From assembly GCA_965222755.1 (NCBI GenBank), contig CBDCUK010000001.1, positions 124,001 through 188,000 of the forward strand: a stretch of 64,000 nt of DNA, in the 5' to 3' direction. The position numbers and the translations under genes are program-made. This DNA is from JABABV01 sp965222755 (lineage in GTDB: Bacteria > Bacillota_I > Bacilli_A > Mycoplasmatales > JABABV01). The notes under the pieces were generated by a model. It made no database searches. It worked only from the letters and a program-made list of their open reading frames with translations, and was not told the DNA's origin. Each line of letters opens with the position of its first letter. The stretch's first letter is position 1. Shown here one piece after another: positions 1 to 11,649 of the stretch.

Positions 1-16
1 ATATTATTTTTTTCAT
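1..16 (-). CDS. Start of an unidentified gene, cut by the window edge
   Basis: An ATG at position 16 on the minus strand is preceded by a strong ribosome binding site (GGAGG at 26-30, about nine bases away) placed just after the dnaE stop codon. Only five codons (M-K-K-I-I) lie in the window, so the product cannot be named. The tight spacing suggests cotranslation with dnaE. In some mollicutes a 5'-3' exonuclease gene follows dnaE, but nothing here tests that. Confidence 0.5.
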
Positions 17-35
17 AAATAGATTCCTCCAAATT

Positions 36-3020
36 TTAGTAAACTTTGTTTAAAGATACTAAAATTAAACGATTTTTATTATTAAATTTATTTTTTTCTT
101 CAAGTTTAACATTACATTCTATAATAAGATTTAATTTTAATATATTTCTTAATTGTTGATATTTTTTCGGGAATACTGTTATTTCATAACTATTCAATAA
201 ATCACTAACGATCATAAAACACATTTTTTCATTATTTTTAGTATTAATTACTTTGATTTCATTGATTTCAAAAATACCTCATAATTTGTTTCTTAATTCT
301 TTTAATTGAATTTGGAAATCAGTATAGTTTTTATAGTTTTTAATGATGTTGATTGTTGGATGGATTTTTCAATTAAAACCTAAAACTTTTTTTTCAGATT
401 CAGTTAATTTTTCAATATTATCATCCATAATTTGCAATACAGGTTCACTAATTATTTTATTTTTCAATAATTTTGTTTGTTCTAAATTATCATTATTGAA
501 CAATTTAACATAATTTAGAGCATTGTTTAATGAGTTCAATAAAGTTCCGCGATTAGCAAAACAATCAAGAGCACCACTGTTAATGAAGTTTCTAAAAATA
601 CCTTCATTAAATTTTAAAAAATACATTCTAGTTATAAAATCAAAAAAACTTATAAATGGTTTATTATTACGCTCATTAATTAATTTAGCTAAAAGAACCT
701 TCCCAACACTTTTAATAATTGTTAATGGGAGACGAATTTTGCCATTTTCTTCAATAAAATTTAATTGAGATTTATTGATGTCTAAATCTAAAATAGCAAT
801 TTTTCTTGATTGAGCTTCAGTCATTAATTCTTTGAGTTTAGTTTTACTATTAAGGAAGTTCGTTAATAAATTAGTAATAAAATATAAATAATAATTGCTT
901 TTAAAATATGCTAATTGATAAGCAATAACAGCATAAGCAACAGCATGTGCTCTATTGAATCCATAATTTGCAAACTTATAAATTAGTCGATAAATTTTAT
1001 TAGCTATTTCTGATGAATAATTATTTTTAAGAGCATTATTAATAAATTGATCTCTCAAACTATCCATTATTGCAACATCTTTTTTTGACATTGCTCGTCT
1101 TAATAAATCTGCTTTTGCCAAACTAAAATTAGCAACCATTTGGGCAATTTGAATAATTTGTTCTTGATAAATTATAATACCATAAGTGTAACTTAAAATT
1201 GGTTTTAAACGGATATCTAAATAAATAGTTTTCGTGGTTTTTAATTTTCTTTGAGCATAAATTTCAATATTATCTTGAGGACCTGGTCGGTATAACGAAA
1301 TAGCGCTAACAATATCTTCAAAACTATTAATTTGAATTCTGGTTAAAACTTTTCTCATTCCAAATGATTCTAGTTGAAAAATTCCAGTAGTATCACCATT
1401 ATTCATAAGATCAAAAACTTTTTTATTATCCAAGGGTAACTTATTTAAATTTAAATGAGGTCCAGAATCATTAATATCATTGATGGTACTTAATGCTTTA
1501 AGACCTAAAAAATCTACTTTTACTAGTCCGTTTTCTTCTAAGAAATTCATAGAATATTGAGTAACATTTACTTTTTCGCTATTTTTTTTAGTAGGGCAAA
1601 AATTACTTAATGATTTTGAATTAAAAACTAACCCAGCAGCATGCAATCCACTTTGGCGAGGAAAACCCTCTATTTTATAAGCGATTCTGAACATTTTTTT
1701 AAGATTTATTGACATATTTATTTGAGCTCTTAATAAAGCGTTATTATGATAATTAGATAATAAACTATCAGCAGTGATAATCATTTTAGAAATTTGATTA
1801 ATAATATTAATATTAATTTTTAAAATTCTACCACTATCTCTGATAGCTGTTTTTGCACCAATTTTTTGAAATGTAATAATATGAGCAACGTGTTCGATTC
1901 CATATTTTTCAAAAACATAATCAATAATTTCTTGGCGACGATTATCTTGAAAATCAATATCAATATCTGGCATCGAAACTCTTTCAGGATTTAAAAATCG
2001 TTCAAAAATTAAATTATATTTTAAAGGATCAATATTAGTTATTCCTAAAACGAATACTACTAAAGAACCACTAGCACTACCTCTTCCAGGGCCAACTAAT
2101 ATCTTTTTACTTTTTGCAAATCTAATAACGTCTCAAACTAATAAAAAATAACTTTCTCATCCTAGTTTAGTTATTGTATTAATTTCACGCTCTAGTCTCT
2201 TATGATATTTATTAAGTGATTTTTTAATTTCAGGATAATTTTTACTTCTTCATTCTAATCCTATTCAGCATGATTTTTTAAATATTTCTAAATCTTTTTT
2301 AGCATTAATAAATTTTAAAAAATCAATTTTTATTTTTGGGATTGAAAAATTTATTCTATGCAGTAGATGTGATAAATTTTTCAATGTTATTGGATTATGG
2401 ATTAACTCCAACTCATGATAATTATTAAATTTTAATTGTTTTGTTTCGGAATTTTGTTCAGATAGGAATTGATTTTTTTTAATCGCTTGGGCTGATTTAT
2501 AAATAATATTATCTTTGTTATTTAAAAAGGTTGCTTTGTGTCAGGGAATTGTTTTTTGATAATTTTTAATTCCTATTTTGCTACTGATTCCCAAATAAAT
2601 TAGGTCTCTTTTATCATATTTTAAAAAAATGCTTTTGTTATTTAAAACTAAAGCATTATCTTTATCATCAACGTATTTTATAATATCCTCAATAAATATA
2701 TGAGGTTTTTGATAATCATTTAATAAAGTTGAAACTTTCATTAAATTTTTATAACCTTGATAATTTAGAGCAATAAAAATAACTTCACTTTGATCATTGT
2801 TTTTATCATATAAACTAAAATTGATTGATAGTACAGGGGTTAATTTATTTTTAAAAATTTTTTTTAAAAATAGTGGTGTACTATACATTATATTACGCTC
2901 ACATAAACCAACATATTGATAATTATGTTTTTTGTGAAAAGTTATTAAATCATCAATACTAATAACAGATTCCAAAAAAGAATATTTTGTCATCGTAAAT
3001 AAATTAGTGAAGTCTGTCAT
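36..3020 (-). CDS. dnaE: DNA polymerase III alpha subunit, DnaE type
   Basis: Replicative DNA polymerase of the C family, 994 residues, close to the usual length of short Firmicute DnaE proteins. The order is a PHP-like N-terminus, the polymerase core with GPGRGSASGS then the catalytic pair in MPDIDIDF (Asp352 and Asp354), the third catalytic Asp in VKVDFLGLK near residue 505, the YRPGP segment, the FNRAHAVAYA segment, a helix-hairpin-helix region and a C-terminal OB-like part. Three pieces are joined through TGA codons read as Trp; all are in the same frame. The PHP domain looks inactive: the usual HLHVHS metal ligands are replaced by NLFTMTKYS. In Firmicutes DnaE works with PolC at the fork; PolC is not in this window. 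Start ATG at 3020. Confidence 0.95.
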
Positions 3021-3042
3021 TATTTGTAAGCTCCTTTATGAA

Positions 3043-3390
3043 TTAAATAACTTTAAAAAGAATTAATATTAACAATAATAGCACAACAATTGTCAGCACA
3101 GCAATAGATATTATTAAAATATTTTTATTAGCTTTATTATTATGAGTATATTTTAAATCAAAAGATGTAATATCTGTTTTTCGATGTGGATTATTTCCGT
3201 GATTAATACTATTAGAAATCAAGTTAAGATCTTGAGTATCAAATCTTCTGATATCAAATGTTTTTTCTACAGTTAAATCAGGTTTTGTTTTTTTGGATTT
3301 ATTTATGTGGGTTTTTTCAAAATTTAACTTATCATTAAAAAGTTCTTTATTTAATTCAGTTTGTTTTTCTTTTTCAGTGAATTTTTTCAT
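3043..3390 (-). CDS. Small tail-anchored membrane protein, unknown function
   Basis: 115 residues, not recognised. The first 85 or so residues are hydrophilic and rich in Lys, Asn and Asp. The last 27 form one long hydrophobic helix (ILIISIAVLTIVVLLLLILI), so the protein is probably tail-anchored with its body in the cytoplasm. It starts at ATG 3390 with AAGGTGGG overlapping the stop codon of nrnA, and dnaE begins 23 bases after its stop, so it is probably cotranscribed with both. Several similar small single-span proteins occur in this window. Confidence 0.75.
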   Translation of the reverse strand: MKKFTEKEKQTELNKELFNDKLNFEKTHINKSKKTKPDLTVEKTFDIRRFDTQDLNLISNSINHGNNPHRKTDITSFDLKYTHNNKANKNILIISIAVLTIVVLLLLILILFKVI

Positions 3391-3407
3391 ACTATTAATA
3401 TCCCACC

Positions 3408-4385
3408 TTAATTTTGTTGTTGGGCAAAATCACTAAGATCATTTAATATATCCATAACATTATTTAATGTTTCTACTTTTGTGGCACATGCTAATTTGTG
3501 ACCTCCACCACCATATTTGATAGCGATTTGATTAATGGTTTTTTCTCTTGATCTCAATGATACTCTTCAAACATTATCAATATCATCATAAGTAATTAAT
3601 GATCAGAAATGACAATCTTCAAAAACACCTAAAGTATTTACGAAATTTTTAGCAGTTGCAAAATTTAAATTCATACTTTTTATTATTTCTGGTTTTAAAA
3701 TAAAATAAGCTACGCCACCAGGTAAAGTTGAAAAATTTTGCTGCAAATGATTTATTAATCTGATTTCATTTCTTGGAAGAGTATATAACACTTTATGAAC
3801 AGCGCTTCTATTAGCTTGATTTTCAATTAAAAAAATTGCAGCTTCAAAAGTTTGAGAAGAAGTTGAAGGGAACATAAAACGACCACTATCTGTTACTAGT
3901 CCAACATATAAAAAGGTCATAGTTTTTTGATCAGTTTTATATTTTGGGAAATGATGTTTTATAAATAATGTTACTATTTGGCAAGCGCTTGAAGCATTTT
4001 CATCTACAAGGTTAAAATCACCATATTCTTCACCTTTAACATGATGGTCAATTTTGACAATAGTTTTAGCGAATTTTTGATAATCAAAATTATGGTTATC
4101 AATTCTTTTAGCATTAGCACAATCAGTTACGATTACTAAAGAATCTTTTAATTTATCTTGATTTTTTTCGCTAACATTATTTGCTTTCGGAAATAATTTA
4201 CTTAAACGATCCTCACTATCATAACCGATATAGTAAATCTTTTTTTTAGGAAAATTAATCTTGATTCAGTTTCCGATTCCAAACTGTGAACCTAAAGCAT
4301 CTCCATCAGGCATATGATGTCTCATAATTACAATTTTTTCATGATTTTTAATTAAATTTAATAGTTCATTAAATTGTTTCGACAT
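3408..4385 (-). CDS. nrnA: DHH-family phosphoesterase, NrnA-like (nanoRNase / pAp phosphatase)
   Basis: 325 residues with the DHH phosphoesterase motifs in order: HHMPDGDALGS near the N-terminus, VTDCAN, DHHVKG, VTDSGRF, and the C-terminal DHHA1 glycine motif GGGGHKLACA. Family members of this size degrade 2-5 nt RNA and dephosphorylate pAp, or hydrolyse cyclic dinucleotide products; the sequence does not separate these roles. One TGA near 3601 and further TGA codons (WRV) are read as Trp. The ATG at 4385 lies 17 bases inside the end of thiI, so translation is probably coupled. Confidence 0.88.
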
Positions 4386-5559
4386 ATTTTTTAACCTCAA
4401 TAATTTCTTCAGTAATATTTGAAATAACATTTTTTCTTAATTCTTCTAATAAATCAATAGTTGATTCTATATCAATAGAAATTTTACTTCTTGGTTTTGT
4501 TATCGGGCTTTTTGGAGCAAATAAACTACAAGAATCTTCGAAAGGTAAAATTGAAGTTTCGTAAGTTTTAATAATTTTTGCTATGTTAATAATCTCTAGT
4601 TTATTGAAACTAATTAAAGGTCTAATAATTAAACATTCACTAACTTCATTAATAGTTGATAATGATTCTAAAGTTTGGCTAGCAACTTGACCTATTGCTT
4701 CTCCTGTGGCAATTGCTAAATATCCGTTTTCAGTAGCTACTTGATTAGCTATTCTAATAAATTCTCGACGCATTAAATTAATTTTATAAGATTCTTTTTT
4801 AATGTGCGCTAATTCATGTAATATTGGTGTAAAATTACAATTAAAAAATTTAGATTTACCTTGAAATTGGTTAACTATAGTAATTAAAGACTTAGTTTTA
4901 TCAAGAACTTCTTTTTGAGTATGAGGAGGAGTTGTGAAAGTTAAAAAATCAACATGCATACCTCTTTTGGTTAAAAGATAAGCAGCTACTGGAGAATCAA
5001 TCCCTCCACTAATTAACATCAATATTTTTCCGGATGTGTTAGCAGGTAACCCTCCCACACATTTAATTTTATCATTAAAAATATAAGTATGACTTTTATT
5101 GATTTTTATATTAATATTTATATCTGGTTTTCTAACATCAACTTTAATGTTTTCAAAATTCTCAAAAACAAATTTAGCAATTTCTAATTTAAAAATATCT
5201 GATTTTGGTTGGAAAGATTTATCTTGGCGTTTACAATTAACTTTAAAACTTTTTCATTTCTTATTAATTAAAGATTTTTTTATTGTGTCTTGAATAGATT
5301 CTGTATTACTATCACAAATATCAATAACTGATATAGAATCTATTCCAGGTACTCTAGTTAATATTAATGTTATTAGATCTTTGTCATCAAGATCTACATT
5401 TGAAATTAAAGCGTGGTCCCTTTTAAAATCAAATTGAGTTTTACTAATAATTCCTTTGAAAGATTTAACAACATTGATTTTCAATTGATTAATAAAATCA
5501 TAACGATTTTTACCTTTTATAGCTAATTCGGCATACCGAATTAAAAAATTTATTTTCAT
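4369..5559 (-). CDS. thiI: tRNA 4-thiouridine synthase ThiI
   Basis: 396 residues. N-terminal ferredoxin-like and THUMP region, then the PP-loop ATP pyrophosphatase motif SGGIDSPVAAY near residue 185, which adenylates U8 of tRNA. It ends without a rhodanese domain, the short form found in Firmicutes, so persulfide sulfur must come from a partner (NifS/IscS type) not encoded beside it. Two pieces are joined through TGA at 5254 read as Trp. It sits directly after ezrA, as in Bacillus, where nifZ lies between them. In this organism a role in tRNA thiolation is more likely than in thiazole synthesis, since no thiazole genes are seen. Confidence 0.93.
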
Positions 5560-5581
5560 AGGGTCCTACTTTCTAATTGAT

Positions 5582-7282
5582 CTATAAATTCTCATGATCA
5601 TTATCTATTTCTAAAGCTTTTGTTAATATTTCTAAAGCTTTTAATTTATCTTTTTTATAAGCTATTTCAGCAGTTTGTAAAATATGGTTTAATTCATAAT
5701 TATATTTCATTTTATTTAAACGATTAGCACAAATGAAAGTATTTTCTGAGATTTCATCTAATTGCACAAAATTAAAAACATAATAATATAATTTATAAGC
5801 AGATTCATGATACTCAGTAATTTTTTTAGTTAGAATATTCAAATCCTTATCATATTTTATAGTTTTATTATTAATTAATAAATTTAATTCTTGAGATTTT
5901 TGCAATAAATTAGTGATGCTCTCTTGATCACTTTTTAATATTTTAATTTTTTGTTTTTTAATTATTGATTCAATTTCTGAAACTAAAATATTTAAAATAT
6001 GAATGTTTTGAATAATTATTTTAGTTTTTGAATTATTATCAGAAATTTTTTTATAGTTTATTCTGATTAATCCAGAAAGATTTAGCATCTCTTTAATGAA
6101 ACTAACCATATCTTTAGTTTTATCTATAAAATTACCTTTTGTTTCTGATTTAGTAAGTAATAAGTAATAAGATTTTGTAAAATTATTGTATGTATTCGTT
6201 AGTTCTGAAATATCAAAAATATTTTTATTTTTTTCAGTATTAGCAAAAATTATTAAAGAATCATAATTTTTAATAATTTTTTTATAATTATTATGAATAG
6301 ATTTTAATGATTCTGAAAAAATTCTTTTAGATAATTTTGAATTATCAATTGAGTTTTTTAGTAAATCTAATTGTAAAGTAATTTTTTTAGAAAGTTCCTC
6401 TGCTGGATTTATTTCTAAGTTTTTTATTTTATTTAGTAATATAGATTTATTATCAATAATATTTTCGATTTTTTTATCAAAATCTATATTTTTAATTTCA
6501 GTTTTTTCATTCATTTGTTCAAAAACTTTATAGTCGTTTTTAAGTTCATGTATACGTTGATCGATAATATGTTTATGAAATGATGACACCATAGGTAAAA
6601 TATCTAAACTACGTGCTAAAAGTAACAACTTATTAGTTATTTTTTCTAATATCTTAGCACTATTTTCTAATTCTGATTTATTAATAAATAAATTAAATTG
6701 TTCAAATAATGATTTAATTTCTTGAATATTATCATTTATTTTATTTTGTGATTTTTCTAATATTTTGTTATTCAAATTAAAAATATTAGAAAGTTTTTGA
6801 AAAATATTTTTATAATTTACAATCTTGATCATTTGAATATTTTCTATTTCCATAGCTTGAGTTAGTTCTTGATGTAGTTTACTAGTATCGATTTCAATAG
6901 CTCTAATATTTTTAGTTGCTAAAGTCACGTTTTTTCTCATTTTTTTATAATCACCATTATTTAAATCTTCAATAATCACTTTTAATAATTCTGTATATTT
7001 TTTATATTCATCAACCATAATTGTTTGATATCTTTCGTTTCAGTAAGTTATTGCTTTGGCAAATTTTGGTTCTTTTTGAATAAATGAAGAAATTTTTTCT
7101 AATTTAATTTTTATCGGTGTCTTATTTAATGTTAAAAATCTTTGTCTTAAAGAAGCAATTCTGGCAATTGTTTTATTTCTTTTTATGATAATTACAAAGA
7201 TAAATATTACCGCTAAAACAAAAATTAAAATCGAACATATTAGTGAGATTAAAAAAGTATAGTTTATGTTAAAGTTATTCAT
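5582..7282 (-). CDS. ezrA: Septation ring formation regulator EzrA
   Basis: 566 residues, almost the length of Bacillus EzrA (562). One N-terminal transmembrane helix (about residues 8-31) is followed by a long, Lys/Asn/Ile-rich coiled-coil body of spectrin-like repeats. The short segment SLRQRFLTLNK after the membrane helix and the ezrA-thiI order support the call; general sequence similarity is low, as usual for this family. EzrA is a membrane-bound negative regulator of FtsZ assembly, and ftsZ, ftsA and sepF occur at 44-47 kb. Two pieces are joined through TGA at 7040. The start ATG has GGAGGTT upstream. Confidence 0.8.
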
Positions 7283-7611
7283 AGTTATTAGAACCTCCGA
7301 AATAATGACAAAATGATTTAATAAATTAATTAACTTATATTATATAATGAAAAATATAAATTTGACTAAAAAGATTAATTAAAGTATAATTATTAGACAA
7401 ATTTATATTATTTACCGATAAAGGCAGTTAACTTTCAGTTTAACATTATTTTTAGTTTATGACAAAGTTTTATAAGTACGGGCGAACTGCTTCCGGAACA
7501 TATTAACATAAACGTAATATTTTAATAGAAAGATAAGCACTTTATGTTAGAAATAGAATTTGTATATTCATACATTTATATACTTATTTTTAAATGGAGG
7601 GCATGATCATA
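7283..7611. promoter_or_regulatory. Divergent ezrA/rpsD control region with rpsD leader
   Basis: This 329-base gap has no gene. On plus it holds the rpsD promoter (listed separately) and a leader of about 215 bases. The leader can form a stem from GCAGTT at 7424-7429 with AACTGC at 7485-7490, followed by a GC-richer patch (CTTCCGGAAC). In Bacillus rpsD is autoregulated by S4 binding its own leader; a similar role is inferred here and not shown. On minus, TATAAT at 7339-7344 is a candidate -10 for ezrA, but its -35 is weak. Confidence 0.6.
7362..7390 (+). promoter_or_regulatory. rpsD promoter
   Basis: TTGACT at 7362-7367 and TATAAT at 7385-7390 are separated by exactly 17 bases, a near-perfect vegetative sigma factor promoter. 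Transcription should begin near 7397, about 215 bases before the rpsD start codon. Confidence 0.85.
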
Positions 7612-8217
7612 ATGTCAAGAGAAAGAAAATCAATACACAAAATATCTCGTCGCCTTGGTTTTTCTGTTTTAGAAAGCGGAAAAGAATTTGCAAAAGGTAA
7701 AAAACGTACTTATGCACCAGGTCAACACGGTCAAAGAAGACGTAAATTAACAGGTTATGGATTACAGTTAACTGAAAAACAAAAGTTAAGACATCTTTAT
7801 GGTGTAAGCGAAAAACAATTCCGCAACACTTTTAATAAAGCTGATAAAATGCACGGTATGACTGGGATTAACTTCTTACAATTACTAGAATCGCGTTTAG
7901 ATAATGTAATTTTCCGTATGGGAATAGCTGCTACACGTCGTGCTACAAGACAAATTGTAAACCATGGACACATTTTAGTAAATGGTAAAAAAGTTGATAT
8001 CCCATCTTACTCAGTAAAAATTGGTGACACAATTGAATTAAAAGAAAAAGCACAAAAAAACAAAACAATTATTGAATTCTTTAGTACTTCAAATAAAGCT
8101 GAATGATTAAAAGTTGATGAAAATAAATTCTCAGCAATTTTCAACAGACTACCTGAAAGAAAAGAATTAAATACACAAATTAAAGAAGACGTAATCGTTG
8201 AATGATATTCACGATAA
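7612..8217 (+). CDS. rpsD: 30S ribosomal protein S4
   Basis: 201 residues with the expected S4 sequence: APGQHGQRRRK, then the RNA-binding S4 domain (LESRLDNVIFRMGIAATRR, VNHGHILVNGKKVDIPS). It nucleates 30S assembly and often controls its own synthesis. I chose the ATG at 7612 (MSRERKS) because GGAGGG ends about ten bases before it; an earlier in-frame ATG at 7594 would lie upstream of that ribosome binding site. TGA codons near the end (AEWLKVD, VEWYSR) are Trp. It stands alone on plus, convergent with tyrS. Confidence 0.97.
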
Positions 8218-8222
8218 TTCTT

Positions 8223-8270
8223 TAAGAACAAAAAAAGATCGAATATTAATTCGATCTTTTTTTGTTCTTA
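8223..8270. terminator. Bidirectional terminator between rpsD and tyrS
   Basis: A near-perfect inverted repeat: AAGAACAAAAAAAGATCGAAT pairs with its complement after a short loop, with A and T tracts on the two sides. It serves convergent rpsD (plus) and tyrS (minus). The tyrS stop codon (8268-8270) lies inside it. Confidence 0.9.
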
Positions 8271-9515
8271 AAAATGTTTAATTAAGAATCAATTTCTTTT
8301 ACCTTTTTTAACTAATGAAAATTTACCTTTATCCAAACTTTCAGATATTTTATGAGTGTGATTTAAGTTTGTTATTTTGCAACCATTAATCATTATCGAG
8401 TTATTGTTTATTAATTCTCTAGCTGCTCTTTTAGAAGGAGCTATTTTAGTTTCTATTAATAATTCAATCACGTCAAGATCTTTTAAAATTTGAGAATTAG
8501 GAATACTATTCTCTAAAGATTTAAATAATAAACTATGATTAATATTGTTAATTTCACCACTAAATAAAGCTTTAGTTATTTCTTTAGCTTCAAGTAATTT
8601 ATCGTGACCATGAATATCAGATACAATTGTATCTGCTAATTTTTTTTGAGCAATTCTTTTGAAGGGCTCTGCTATATGCTGGCCTTTAATTTTTGCAATC
8701 TCTTCTAAACTAATAAAAGAAATCGCTTTTAATAATTTAATAACTTCACTATCTGGCTGATTAAATAAAAATTGATACATTTCATAAACTGAAGTTAAAC
8801 TATCATCTAGAAATATTGCACCTTTTTCAGATTTACCAAATTTTTTACCTAAATTATTAGTTAATAATTTTAAAGTGATTCCTGATGCTTGGCTTTCGTT
8901 ATTAGTATTATTAAATTTATCTATTAACTCAATACCAGAAACAATATTACCTCATTGATCACTTCCGCCACCTTGAACTCAGATATCATATTTTTCATAT
9001 AATATTTTAAAGTCTCAACCTTGTAATATTTGATATGAAAATTCAGTATATGATATTCCGCTTTCTAATCTACTTTTTACCATTTCTTTACTAAGCATAT
9101 GATTAACATTCATTTTTTTACCAATTATTCTTAAAAAATCAATAACTGACATGTTAGCATAAAAATCATAATTATCAACTACTTCACAATCAACCATTTC
9201 TTTTAATTGCTTGGCAATGTGTTCTTTATTTTGTTTAATGATGTCTAAGTTTAATAATTTACGATCGCTTTCCTTTCCAGAAGGATCGCCAATCATACCA
9301 GTAGCTCCACCTAAAACACCAAAAGATTTAAACCCGGCTAATTTTAAACGTTTTAAAAAACTCATCATTACATAATTTCCTAAATGTAATGATTTTGCAG
9401 TCGGATCAAAACCAACATAAACTCCTTTTTTATTTTTAAGAGCATTTAAAAATTTTTTCTCGTTCGTAACTTCTTTTATTAAATCGCGTTTTTTTAATTC
9501 TTCTAAAATATTCAT
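8268..9515 (-). CDS. tyrS: Tyrosyl-tRNA synthetase
   Basis: 415 residues, a normal class I TyrRS. The HIGH-type motif appears as HLGNY after YVGFDPTAKSL, GGATGMIGDPSGK follows, the KMSKS motif is KFGKS, and an S4-like domain closes the protein (SKRAARELINNNSIMING), ending in GKRNWFLI. The TGA at 8289 is Trp and the real stop is seven codons later at 8268. The ATG at 9515 (MNILEELKKRDLI) matches the family start better than the GTG five codons upstream. No T-box leader is seen; the gene follows a YtxH-like gene closely. Confidence 0.96.
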
Positions 9516-9535
9516 TGCTATTAAAATCACTTTCT

Positions 9536-9952
9536 TTAATTTGTTTTTTTAATCGTTCTTTTAGTTTTTTGATTAACGACATTCTTCATATTTGGATTTT
9601 TTTTAGGTTTAGATGTAGTTTTAACATCTATATTATTTTTATCATTTCTAATACTGTCCTCTACTACTGATAAATGTTTTGCAACAGAGTTCATAGTTTT
9701 TGCTAGGCTATTTCTAAGATTATTGATATTGATATTTTTAAATAAGTTTTTAATTTTATAAAATTCTTGATTTACTTTTGTTAAAGTTTCTTTATCAACA
9801 AGTTTTTTACTTTTTTCAATTAATCCTGTAAATTTTTTTGTTAAAACATCTAATTTTTTCTTAAGATCTTTATCTGATTCTTCATCGTCAGGTAATAAAT
9901 AAAAAACCAAACTAATAACGGCTGTTCAAGTTAATAATTTCAATAATTTCAT
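9536..9952 (-). CDS. YtxH-like membrane-anchored protein
   Basis: 138 residues. An N-terminal hydrophobic helix (MKLLKLLTWTAVISLVFYLL) is followed by a helical, Lys-rich body and a basic low-complexity tail ending KTKRTIKKTN. The true ATG at 9952 is found by reading a TGA as Trp; it shares one base with the stop codon of the preceding gene (TAATG), a sign of translational coupling. In Firmicutes YtxH-like and DUF948 (YtxG) genes are also paired, which supports the call, but sequence identity is low. Function unknown. Confidence 0.6.
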
Positions 9953-10401
9953 TATTTATCAGAGTCCTTTCGGAAATTTTTTGGATTTTTATAATTAGGT
10001 TTTTTATCTTTTTTCCCTGCATTCTTATTAATAGGTTCTTTTGAATTATCTTTTTCGGCAAAATCTTTAATTTTATCAAAAAGTTTATAAGCAAAATCTC
10101 TATTTCTAATTGCTAAACGAGTCATTGCTTTAACATTTCTTTTGGTAATCGCTTCAAAAGTATCAACATAATTTGAAATTTTTACAATTGTTTCAACAGT
10201 TGAATTCATTAATTCTAGTTTATAAGTAACATCTTCTACTAAGTAATTAACTTTTGAAAAAATAATTTTAAGTTTTCGAAAAACAGTAAATAGGTATATT
10301 AACAATAAAATCAATACTATTAATAAAATAATAATTAAAGAAAATTTAGTGGTACTAGTCTTATTCGTTAGAAGTAGAAAATTATAATTTTGGATTTCCA
10401 T
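9952..10401 (-). CDS. DUF948 (YtxG)-like membrane protein
   Basis: 149 residues: short N-terminal stretch, one strong transmembrane helix (about residues 20-42), then an amphipathic helical region (VNYLVEDVTYKLELMNSTVETI) typical of DUF948 proteins, and a basic, Lys/Asn-rich tail. It is directly coupled to the YtxH-like gene. GAGGAG precedes the ATG at 10401. In Bacillus the homologous pair is linked to general stress, but the physiological role is unclear. Confidence 0.6.
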   Translation of the reverse strand: MEIQNYNFLLLTNKTSTTKFSLIIILLIVLILLLIYLFTVFRKLKIIFSKVNYLVEDVTYKLELMNSTVETIVKISNYVDTFEAITKRNVKAMTRLAIRNRDFAYKLFDKIKDFAEKDNSKEPINKNAGKKDKKPNYKNPKNFRKDSDK

Positions 10402-10444
10402 ATTTCTCTCCTCAATTTAAAAACGTTTTATCTTTATAATAATA

Positions 10445-11491
10445 TTATAATTTAATTCATTTCAATTGTTTACTATTTTTTTCTCCACGACCAGTTTTAA
10501 AAATTGGTTTGCCATCAGACTCGATTGCATCACCTGTAAAATTAATGTTAATATTAGTTAATGCGCCTCCAACACCATAAATATCTACTGGTGCTTTTGA
10601 TTTTTCAAACATTTTTATTTTATTTTCGTCAAATCCAGAACTAACAATAATTTTGACGTGTTCATGACCTGCAAAATCAAGTTCTTTTCGCAATACTTTT
10701 ATTAACGTTGGATTAACACCATAATATTCTTCTTTATCAATTTTCATTTTTGTAAAATATTTATCTTTTAAAGACGGACTAGTATCTATTCTAACACCAT
10801 ATAATCTATTTTTAAAATAATTAGCAGCATTTAAAGAATCTGTAATTACATCATTATTAAAATCAGTTAAAGCAATTAAATTTTCATTAGGAAAAATTTC
10901 AGCAAAATACTCTAATGCTTCTATTAAGTTTCCTGAACACATTTGAATTAATGCGTGTGGAATTGTACCGATAGTTTTGTTAACTAATTTAGTTTCATTA
11001 AGACTTGCTTCTGTGACGTGATGCTTGATACCACCTAAAGATGCAGCATAACCATCTTTTTCTAACATTTGAAAATAATCACTGCGATCAGCCATCGAAA
11101 TAACTATTTTTCCATTAGCTGCTTCAACTACTTTAGAAGCGTTAGTTGCAATTGATGAATGTCTAGCTAATATACCATCAATAATACCTTCTAAAAAACC
11201 AAATTCAGTATATAAACCAGTTATTTTTAATACTGGTTCATCAGCATTTATAATTGAACCTTCCGGAATAGCCTCGATTACAAATAATTCTTTATTTTTA
11301 AGAACTTGTCTCAACAATTCGATAACTTCATTAATTCCGCATAAAACAACATTATTATGTCGTTGAAAGAATTGCATTTTAACAACTTTTTTAGGTAAAA
11401 AATGCTTGATTATCTTTTTTGTTTTTAAAAAATATTCAGCACTATAGTAGCCTTTTTTTATTTTTTTAATAACAGGTTTTTTTATACTCAT
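10445..11491 (-). CDS. pncB: Nicotinate phosphoribosyltransferase
   Basis: 348 residues of the short NAPRTase form. It makes nicotinate mononucleotide from nicotinate and PRPP, the entry point of NAD salvage. Recognisable parts are IPEGSIINADEPVLKITG, ARHSSIATNASKVV, GGIKHHVTEASLNE, the GTIPHALIQM motif with its conserved His, TDFNND and YGVGGALTN near the phosphate site. The TGA at 10457 is Trp and the true stop lies at 10445. AAGGAGAA precedes the ATG. Confidence 0.93.
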
Positions 11492-11607
11492 AATTAATCA
11501 ATTCTCCTTATTAATTTATTGATAAAATTGATTTTATTTTTATTTAAAAAGTTATAAATATTATACTTTAATTAGTAATATGATAAAAAATTATTAAAAT
11601 TATCTGT

Positions 11608-11613
11608 TATAAT
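11608..11613 (+). promoter_or_regulatory. Extended -10 element, candidate promoter of the DegV gene
   Basis: TGTTATAAT contains the TGn extension plus a consensus TATAAT at 11608-11613. No clear -35 is present, which fits extended -10 promoters. The DegV start codon is 37 bases downstream. Confidence 0.55.
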
Positions 11614-11649
11614 AATTTTAATTAAAAAAATAACGGAAAGAGGATTAGC

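Noticed and set aside
8007..8231. Minus-strand open frame opposite the rpsD end
   Set aside because: Antisense to rpsD with no homology; its start lies in the terminator.
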